In this document: piece after piece, positions 57,289-64,000 of the stretch
How the letters are laid out: each line of letters opens with the position of its first letter
How positions within the stretch are numbered: position 1 is the first letter of the stretch
Assembly (NCBI GenBank): GCA_965223435.1
Contig: CBDCWQ010000023.1
Span: 496,001-560,000, forward strand
Origin: CBDCWQ01 sp965223435
GTDB taxonomy: Bacteria > Myxococcota > Kuafuiibacteriia > Kuafuiibacteriales > Kuafuiibacteriaceae
Reading direction: 5' to 3'
DNA: 64,000 nt
Made by a program: the position numbers and the translations under genes
Notes under the pieces: model-generated
Told to the model about the DNA's origin: nothing
What the model saw: only the letters and a program-made list of their open reading frames with translations
Databases searched by the model: none

Positions 57289-60200
57289 TTAGTGGTTCAG
57301 GTTATCAAGTTTGATTCGAGCGACCTGCCAGATTGTGCCGTCAATGCCCTTGAAGGACGGCCCCGGCGTCTTGGGACCAAACGATGCGGGATTGCTTATG
57401 ACTTCGATGCCGTCACGGGTTCGGTAGACGGCGTATTGCATACCCGGCACACCTTCGATGTCGGCAAGCACCTCCTCTGTCGATGTGAGACGGGTGCTGA
57501 CGTAGAACTTCTTCTTCGGCTGAACCGGGAGATCAAAAGCTTTGTACGGAGTAAGCTTTCCATCGGCGACCGAAAAGAAGGCTGTCGGCTCTTCGTAGGG
57601 CTGGGTTATGAAGTGCGCCACAAGTTTCGCGTCGAGTGTGTGGGACTCGAACCTACCGCGCTTGATTGCTCCTTCGATGTCCGTTTCGAGGGTCAAGGCC
57701 CGAACCATCCGATCAAGGTCCATATCTTCTGCGAGCAGGACGGGTTGGTCAGTCATACGCGAACGCTCAAGCGCGGCGACATCCGCACCTTCTTTTTGCT
57801 TGGCGACGTCAAAGAGTGCGCTCACCTCGGGGACCGCATCGGGTGGGAAGAACTTCGTTTGCTCTGCGAGGACATGTTCAAAACCGGTCAAAAAGTCATT
57901 TTGCCGGGGCTGCCAGCCACGCATGGCGGTGAGGTAATCTTTCTTTTGGGCGTCGCTCAAATACGGACTTGCGCGGAAGATATCCGTGTGCAGCTCCGCA
58001 AAGAATAGGTTGCTTTGCTCCACAAAGTGATTAAGCGGCTTGTTCATGAAGGCCACCCCAAGATCTGTAATGACCAATATCCGAGCCAAAAGCGATGATT
58101 GCGGGGTTAGATTGGGAAGAGTGATCGTCGTCCCATCAACTTTGGTCTCTGTCGCAAGAATAGCTTCCTCGACCAGCCTGATGTCTGTTTCAGAGTAGAC
58201 CTCGACGATTTCATTCTTGTTGGCTTGTTCCATGAATTCGCGCGCATGCTTGGCGCTGTCTATTTCATTTTGACCGCTATGATCGACCCGTTGCCCCGTC
58301 GAGGAATCATAGTGGCTCTCCTTTTCCACATCATGAAAGGAGGCAGCGACTATGTACAGCAGGGCATAGCTGTCAGTCACCGTCTTCGGAGCATGGGGCC
58401 TCACGACTTCGAGGAGTTTGCCACCATTTTGGATCACATCGCTGGTATGTGAACCGTTATGGTAGTTCAGATTCGCGCGAGGATTTGGGGCCTTCTGATA
58501 CTTCGCTTTGATCTCAGAAAGACCGGCCTCGCGCGCTTGGTCTGCATACTTTCTCCGAAGGGCTAAGACCTGGGCCGATGTCTGTTCGTCTGGAAACTTT
58601 GCTTTTGCGGGCTTGGGGCCGCTCGAGAGCCTCGCGTCCTGTGAAAACGTTGATTCGTAGACGGGCTCTTTTTGGGGCGGGTAGGCGGTCGCAAGCACCG
58701 CAAAGGAAGACTCGCCGCTGAGGTGGGGTTCAATGGCTTTTTGCACTCGGAGTTCGTGCTCCCGCACATCGTTCGCCAAAGCTGGGTTATTGAACACAAA
58801 AAACGCGTAGTCGGTAATGGAAAATGGAAGCGCAAGCGCCGCCCGGGCCAGGCTCAGATCGGAGGCACGAATGAGGGCAAACCGGTCCGATGCGCTGCCC
58901 GAGCTTTTGATCTGGACCATGTCATGAGCCGAATCTGCCTCGGAAAGCACAAAGATCTTGTCGGGCTCGAAGGGCTGCTGGCTGGTGAAAAGCCACCCGC
59001 TCAAGAGCTGTTTGTCAGCGCTAAAAACGAGCGTACGTTGGTCGTAGGCATCCGACGATTTGAGAGGGTTTGCGGGAGTCACGCTCAGCCCCGCAGTCTT
59101 GTTGACCTTGCGCCCGCGCAGTTGGTCGACGCTATCGAGCACCAGTTCCAACGAGGAGCGGGTATCACCGTCAGCCTGGTAAGCCGCGATTCCGACGTAC
59201 TCAAAGTCTTCATCGAGTCGGCGAAGCTCTTCATATCGAATCGCACGCGGGCCATGAGGAAAGAAGGTTGCGTAGAAGGTGTTCACTTCCGGTGAGTAAA
59301 AAAGAACAATATCCCGCTGGTGCAGAATCGCCTTTTTGCGCAGCTGAGCTTGGGAGAGCTTCGCCTTACCGTGATAGAGCATGTTCTGGGGTGGAAGGTT
59401 TTTGGTCGCGAGCAGACCGTTTTCTTCATACCACGCAAGGTTACGGAACTTGTCGATGATTTTGATAAAAAGCTGGCTGTCCGAGGCTTCCTTGAGCAGA
59501 CTCTGAACAAAGGCACCCACCGGGCCATCTTCAACGTGGGCGGCTTGTTCGATGTGAAGGCCCTTCTTGCCGCGATTGAGCGAGGCCAAGCGCTCACCGG
59601 GAACCACCACGCGTGGTGACAGCGCGAATTCGCCGTGAAGCACCACCAAGTTTTTCTTAAGCTTGAGGGCGTTTTGATGGAGACTGTCTTCGGAAATGCC
59701 ATCTTTGAGTACAACCGGGTAGCTGTCCAGACTGGTCGGGAGTTCAACTTCTTGGCTGCCGTTTGGGACCAGCCCGAGCTTGGCGGGTAAGCCGGTTTCC
59801 CGGATTGGCTTGCTGGTCTCGGTGACTCCGGTGGCCTGTGGATCTTCGGCCGACCATCGGATCACGATTTCGCCATCGGTAAAAAGGGCCTTCCACTCCA
59901 TATCGGTTGCCACCCCCAAAGACGTTTGCACGTGGTCCGGTCGGTAGTCCTTGACCCAGGTCCTTTTCGCGTCGACGAAGACACTTTCTGCCGGCTTTTG
60001 AAGGAATTTTTTCGACCACTCAGGTAGATCTTTGTACGCCCAGTCGTCTTGCTCGGTGGGATAGAGCATCATGCTTGGAGGGTTGGGGACCGGACGAGGG
60101 GTGGTGTTCTTGATAACCCGTGGCTTGATGACTGAAGGGGGCTCTTCCGTATGGGTTTTGTACCACTCCTCTTCGAGGAATTCTTTCCAAACGAAACGCC

Positions 60201-63200
60201 CCTCCGCCTCGCGTAGTCTTTTCCACTCCCAGAAGCTCGCATTTTGCGTATGCAGCTGCGAAAGGTTCCCCGACAGCGAGGCGTAGTTGACGACGATCTC
60301 TTCGTCGGTCGTTCCGGCGACGACTCCGGGCGCCCACAGCGCTTTGGCTCCCGACGACACCAACGACACAGATTCGATAGGCACTCTCGGGCCGACGCTG
60401 GATTCTTCGTCCCAAACAACCTCCGCCTTCTTCCCATTCGCAAGCTTGAGCGTCCAGAGGAGCCCCGTTGCGAGGCCCATACTAAACTGCTGAGGGTGCC
60501 AGTAGTCGACCAAACCATGGACGGGGTCGGGAAGGCTATTGCGACCACCCAACGCATTGAGAATCTTCTCCTCCCATTTTTTGAAAGCTTCATGTCCTGG
60601 GTCCCCGAATAGCCAGCGCTCTTGAAGAATGGGTGTGGTGGGCATGTCTGGTACGGGCGGAATGGTGATGCCAAGTTCATTGGTTTTGACCCGCCCGGTG
60701 ACGAACGCTTTCGGCGCATCTCGCCCAATGACCTTGCGGTAAGCGGAGTATTGCTCCAGGAACACGCGCTCTTGGGCTTCACGCACCCGATACCTTTCGT
60801 CTAGGGTCGCGCTGTGACGATAGCTTTCAGCCAAGGTTCCCTGGAGTGATTGTTCGTTTCGGACGATCTCATGGTCGGACAAGCCGGCCATGACCCCCGG
60901 TGCCCACAACTGGTCGCTATCGGACCACTCGATGCCGACGCCGGAGGAGTTTGCCTCCTTCCAGTGAATGGATACAACGTGCCCGTCTTCGTACGTGGCG
61001 GTGAACTCAACCTTCGAGGTGATGCCCAAGCCGTACCGGGAGTGGAGTCGCCACGATTCAAGCTGTTCTATCGTTTGCGAAGCAGGCCCATGTCCTTTGA
61101 GGTTCAAAACATGCTGCTCTGACCACTCTGGGAGCTTAGACCAAAACGCGGCTTGCTCGAGCGGATTCATAGAAAGTTCGGGCGGCTGCGTTCCGTCGGG
61201 AAGCACATCCGCCTTGGATCCGTTGATAAAAATCTCGGGTTTGAGCGACGCAGGCGGGGCCCCACGACCAATCAACTTGCGATAAGCTTCGTACGACTTC
61301 GACACCACCAAAGACTCCGCATTGAGCAGCATCGTTTGGTCTTCTTTTGTTGCCGTCTTCGACCACGCCCTTTGCGCCTGTTCGGTCATCCCGAAGTGGT
61401 ACTGATGAAGCACTTCTTCGGCTGTCTTTCCAGGAATGCCTTGAGGCGCAACAAAACTTTGTAGAACAACCGGGTCTTTCGTTTGGCCGGAGGGCTCGCT
61501 AGTGACAAGGGTCCGAGATTCAGTACCACCGTTGGGCCCCTCAGCCTCCCCGATGAAGATGCCATTTTCGTAGTCCACAATGATTCGGCGATCCTTGAGA
61601 ATATTCATGCCAATGATCATCGCCGGACTGTCCTTGGAGGCGAACATTTCGTAGGTTGGGGAGTCCACAACAACCGCCGATGGGTTTTTGAAGACCGTTT
61701 GGCCAAGCCGAATCTCATCGAAAGTTCTGACGCCGTACACCTGGCCCGTAGCGGGTGCGAGATTCGCGGCTTTGGTGTTCATGAAAGAAAACGGACTGCC
61801 AGTATCGAAGAGGCCTGCAAGCGGCTTGCCTGACAGCTCGGGGAACACTTTGGTTTGACCCTTGAACAGCTCGAGACGCGCCTCGGCGAGGTCTTGGTAG
61901 TTCGGCGTCTGAGTGGTGTCTCGTGGGTAAAAGACAACGGTCTCCTCGTTGGGCTTGATCTCGGTGACGAAATTTTGAAGAAAGTCCGCCCCGAGGTAAC
62001 CGTCGATATCGGACGGCACATCGTCTACCAAGAGAAGAGAAAGCTTGAACGGCGTGGCGCCCATTTCAACCCGGTTGAGATGGACGACGGTGCTGTCTAT
62101 GAGCTTCTCTTCTTGGGGAACAATCGAAGATCCGCTCTTTCGGGCGCCTTCTTCTAAACGCTTGACCGCATCCTGGCTGATCATCGAAACCCCTCGACCG
62201 GAACTCAGCGCGAGGCGCACCGGCTGGCCGTCATAAATGAACGGCACCACCAAATGGCCGCTTTTGGTTTTCAGCAGTGCCGAGCTCATGCCTCTGCCCG
62301 AAAAATGGTGCTGGGGAAAACGGTTGCCAGCCTGGTCGGCGACAGTTGTAGGAGTGACCCACCATCGCCCGCCCCGCGGGACCGGGTAGGGCTTAAACGG
62401 GCCACTTGGTGGAGGGCCCGACATCACGATGAGACCCTTGATGTCTTGCAAGAAGCCGAGGCGACCGACCTCGTCCATGCCCTTGGTTTGCTCCAAAGCC
62501 CACCGCCAGATCGGGTGTTGGCCGTAAAATACTTCGAACTCTTGGTCTTTATCGACGGTCAGCTCGTACACCGGCACCATGTCATTCGGCCGGAGGAGAT
62601 GACTCGGAACATCGAAGGGAAAGGAGGCCAAGCCCCCGTCGAGTTTGGGTAACAAGAGACCGTAGAGTTTGTCTTCTTCGAAGCGCACACTCCCCGTTTT
62701 GAGCCCGTCCTTGATCCAAGTCACCGAAAAGCCCTTGTCTCGAATGGCTGCCTCGTTTGCGGGAATGGGACCAAGCGCAAGAACATCAGAGGGCGAGATG
62801 TAGCCCTTGAGCTCCCAAAATTGGGGATCTGGGGTGTGGTAGAGGCGCGCGATGCCCGTCCAGGGTTGGTGTTCGAATGTGAGCCAGGCCGCAATGGCAC
62901 TGACGGACACGCCCCCGACTACAGCCCCCGTATACTCCGGTCCGATGCTCAGCGCCGTTTTGAGGCCGGGGAACAGCTTGACCAGATCATCCCAGACCTG
63001 ACGAAGGCCTGAACGCGCCGCGTGGATGGCCACTTGAGCCCCGCCAAGTCGCACGAGCGCGTCCGTTCCGAACACCGGCGTGGTCACGCCTTCAGGGTGG
63101 AGGGTGATCGCTTCTTCGGCTCCGTCAAAAACCAAAGATGCACGAACGTTGGCGCTCTCGGGGTTCAGGTAATCGTACACATCGATAAACCAAATGGCGG

Positions 63201-64000
63201 CGGTGCTCGACAACAGCAACGTAGAAAGGTCCTGGATGCGCTGACTCGAGTACGGAAACCCATGGTCGCGAACAAAGGCTTGAACCCCTCCCCACAGCGC
63301 AAGGGCCTGGTCACGAAAGAGGCCGGACTTGGGGTGATCGGGTCGAGCATCGGCAAACTTGAGCAGGCCGAGAATGAGTCCAGTGGTGGCCTCAAGGTGA
63401 AACGAACTCTCCTGAAGCTCGCTTGGCTCGATGTAGGGATCCCGAAAGGCGTTCTGAAAGTAGTGGGTACCGTAGTAATACCTGGTGCCAAATTGAAGCA
63501 TTTTGGCAAACTGAAGTTCGGTATACTCGAGGCACCGCGCTAGCTTGTCCTCGAAGGCCTGGCCAAACGCTGGATCATCGTAGTTGACCGAAAGCGAGAG
63601 CCAGCTGCAATTGTCGATGGCCACATGTCGACTGGCATCAAAGGCGTGGGCGTGTTCGACGAGCAAGAGCGTGCCCCCGGTGATGACCCGGCCCAGGTTT
63701 TCTGATTCGAGGGCCGCTTCGATGCGCCGGCGTTTTGCGGGATCTACACCGGGGTGCCCGAGCGCAACACGGAGATCCTCTTTTTCACCCAGCTCGTCCC
63801 ATAGGAGCGTGAAAATGCCGGTTTGGAGCGCATCGCGCCAGGCAATGAGTGTCTCGGGTTCGTCAATCTGGAGTGGGTGCGCGTGGGTAATGGCGTGGTT
63901 GAGAACACTCAGCACATCCAAGTTGTGCTCAGTGACAATATTGGTTGCAGCTACACGTTCTTGGAGCATGCGGTGCTCCGATGCGGTCAGCGTGTGGGCT
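57289..64000 (-). CDS. Giant modular protein G3 with retropepsin-like pair and HD domain (5' partial)
   Basis: The frame is open past the ATG at 63969 to the window edge, and those extra residues match G2, so the gene starts outside; over 2230 residues are seen. Order: helical toroid shared with G2 (63180-64000, NCSWLSLSV and DHGFPYSSQRIQDLSTL); common connector (62450-63090); two retropepsin-like lobes (61560-62290), the first with SSG in place of the catalytic DTG and GYLGADFL, the second with LFDTGS and IIGMNIL; three ~200-residue repeats (59700-61480) marked by LPEWS and LWAPGV.AG; a region of unknown type; and an HD domain (57850-58480) with YHNGSHTSDV, SFHDVEKE and ITDLG, resembling cyclic-nucleotide phosphodiesterase-type HD enzymes. 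The C-terminal ~180 residues are unrecognised. Located upstream of G2 on the same strand. Confidence 0.78.
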   Translation of the reverse strand, partial: AHTLTASEHRMLQERVAATNIVTEHNLDVLSVLNHAITHAHPLQIDEPETLIAWRDALQTGIFTLLWDELGEKEDLRVALGHPGVDPAKRRRIEAALESENLGRVITGGTLLLVEHAHAFDASRHVAIDNCSWLSLSVNYDDPAFGQAFEDKLARCLEYTELQFAKMLQFGTRYYYGTHYFQNAFRDPYIEPSELQESSFHLEATTGLILGLLKFADARPDHPKSGLFRDQALALWGGVQAFVRDHGFPYSSQRIQDLSTLLLSSTAAIWFIDVYDYLNPESANVRASLVFDGAEEAITLHPEGVTTPVFGTDALVRLGGAQVAIHAARSGLRQVWDDLVKLFPGLKTALSIGPEYTGAVVGGVSVSAIAAWLTFEHQPWTGIARLYHTPDPQFWELKGYISPSDVLALGPIPANEAAIRDKGFSVTWIKDGLKTGSVRFEEDKLYGLLLPKLDGGLASFPFDVPSHLLRPNDMVPVYELTVDKDQEFEVFYGQHPIWRWALEQTKGMDEVGRLGFLQDIKGLIVMSGPPPSGPFKPYPVPRGGRWWVTPTTVADQAGNRFPQHHFSGRGMSSALLKTKSGHLVVPFIYDGQPVRLALSSGRGVSMISQDAVKRLEEGARKSGSSIVPQEEKLIDSTVVHLNRVEMGATPFKLSLLLVDDVPSDIDGYLGADFLQNFVTEIKPNEETVVFYPRDTTQTPNYQDLAEARLELFKGQTKVFPELSGKPLAGLFDTGSPFSFMNTKAANLAPATGQVYGVRTFDEIRLGQTVFKNPSAVVVDSPTYEMFASKDSPAMIIGMNILKDRRIIVDYENGIFIGEAEGPNGGTESRTLVTSEPSGQTKDPVVLQSFVAPQGIPGKTAEEVLHQYHFGMTEQAQRAWSKTATKEDQTMLLNAESLVVSKSYEAYRKLIGRGAPPASLKPEIFINGSKADVLPDGTQPPELSMNPLEQAAFWSKLPEWSEQHVLNLKGHGPASQTIEQLESWRLHSRYGLGITSKVEFTATYEDGHVVSIHWKEANSSGVGIEWSDSDQLWAPGVMAGLSDHEIVRNEQSLQGTLAESYRHSATLDERYRVREAQERVFLEQYSAYRKVIGRDAPKAFVTGRVKTNELGITIPPVPDMPTTPILQERWLFGDPGHEAFKKWEEKILNALGGRNSLPDPVHGLVDYWHPQQFSMGLATGLLWTLKLANGKKAEVVWDEESSVGPRVPIESVSLVSSGAKALWAPGVVAGTTDEEIVVNYASLSGNLSQLHTQNASFWEWKRLREAEGRFVWKEFLEEEWYKTHTEEPPSVIKPRVIKNTTPRPVPNPPSMMLYPTEQDDWAYKDLPEWSKKFLQKPAESVFVDAKRTWVKDYRPDHVQTSLGVATDMEWKALFTDGEIVIRWSAEDPQATGVTETSKPIRETGLPAKLGLVPNGSQEVELPTSLDSYPVVLKDGISEDSLHQNALKLKKNLVVLHGEFALSPRVVVPGERLASLNRGKKGLHIEQAAHVEDGPVGAFVQSLLKEASDSQLFIKIIDKFRNLAWYEENGLLATKNLPPQNMLYHGKAKLSQAQLRKKAILHQRDIVLFYSPEVNTFYATFFPHGPRAIRYEELRRLDEDFEYVGIAAYQADGDTRSSLELVLDSVDQLRGRKVNKTAGLSVTPANPLKSSDAYDQRTLVFSADKQLLSGWLFTSQQPFEPDKIFVLSEADSAHDMVQIKSSGSASDRFALIRASDLSLARAALALPFSITDYAFFVFNNPALANDVREHELRVQKAIEPHLSGESSFAVLATAYPPQKEPVYESTFSQDARLSSGPKPAKAKFPDEQTSAQVLALRRKYADQAREAGLSEIKAKYQKAPNPRANLNYHNGSHTSDVIQNGGKLLEVVRPHAPKTVTDSYALLYIVAASFHDVEKESHYDSSTGQRVDHSGQNEIDSAKHAREFMEQANKNEIVEVYSETDIRLVEEAILATETKVDGTTITLPNLTPQSSLLARILVITDLGVAFMNKPLNHFVEQSNLFFAELHTDIFRASPYLSDAQKKDYLTAMRGWQPRQNDFLTGFEHVLAEQTKFFPPDAVPEVSALFDVAKQKEGADVAALERSRMTDQPVLLAEDMDLDRMVRALTLETDIEGAIKRGRFESHTLDAKLVAHFITQPYEEPTAFFSVADGKLTPYKAFDLPVQPKKKFYVSTRLTSTEEVLADIEGVPGMQYAVYRTRDGIEVISNPASFGPKTPGPSFKGIDGTIWQVARIKLDNLNH

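Noticed and set aside
57292..58008. Plus-strand ORF of 238 codons opposite the end of G3
   Set aside because: Shadow of the HD-domain coding strand; no domain or plausible start.

Overview
The window is GC-rich, densely coded and chromosomal in character. It carries purF, three tRNA genes without encoded CCA, and many very large secreted or lipid-anchored multidomain proteins (RHS, HEAT, LamG, Ig-like repeats, thrombospondin-type-3 motifs, a MopE-like relic). This mix suits a predatory or social deltaproteobacterial/Myxococcota-like bacterium. That placement is an inference from gene content; no rRNA or taxonomic marker beyond purF is present.

Layout. 1-6921 (+): a giant modular protein (G1), open at the left edge, with an alpha/beta-hydrolase embedded in it. 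7255-10083: exported protein with seven Ig-like repeats. 10132-10970: HEAT-repeat protein split by a one-base homopolymer frameshift. 11090-11664: Phd/ParE-type toxin-antitoxin pair. 12059-13408: exported LamG protein. 13427-16249: purF and a divergent NarX/DesK-type histidine kinase. 16331-20698: a housekeeping stretch with tRNA-Leu(TAA), a CpsB-type PHP phosphatase, an LPG-synthase-type membrane protein, two small conserved proteins, tRNA-Met, an alpha/beta-hydrolase and tRNA-Leu(CAG). 20704-28026 (-): a 2440-residue RHS lipoprotein ending in a class-3 lipase. 28461-32232 (-): a GH16-type glucanase lipoprotein followed by a sodium:solute symporter, probably one operon. 32696-34045: an M23 peptidase lipoprotein. 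34049-42859 (-): a three-gene YqiJ / YqiK-flotillin / giant AAA-ATPase operon. 43103-46015: a pseudo-receiver plus HEAT protein. 46012-56925 (-): giant protein G2, ending in a subtilisin-like domain. 57289-64000 (-): giant protein G3, open at the right edge, with a two-lobed retropepsin-like region and an HD phosphohydrolase domain.

Main point. G1, G2 and G3 are divergent members of one family. They share helical-toroid modules, an XRE-HTH-like helical segment (G1, G2) and a roughly 210-residue connector (all three), but carry different hydrolases: lipase/esterase, subtilase, aspartyl-protease-like plus HD. A conserved exported scaffold with exchangeable enzymatic domains resembles polymorphic effector systems, though no known trafficking or immunity gene is seen. 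I regard this family as the best candidate for an undescribed system here. The second candidate is the flotillin operon, whose YqiJ-like protein has an uninterrupted run of 17 glycines spaced every four residues.

Sequence quality. Three one-base frameshifts, all in homopolymers (10463-10469, 55761-55764, 56013-56016), interrupt otherwise convincing proteins and may be sequencing errors.
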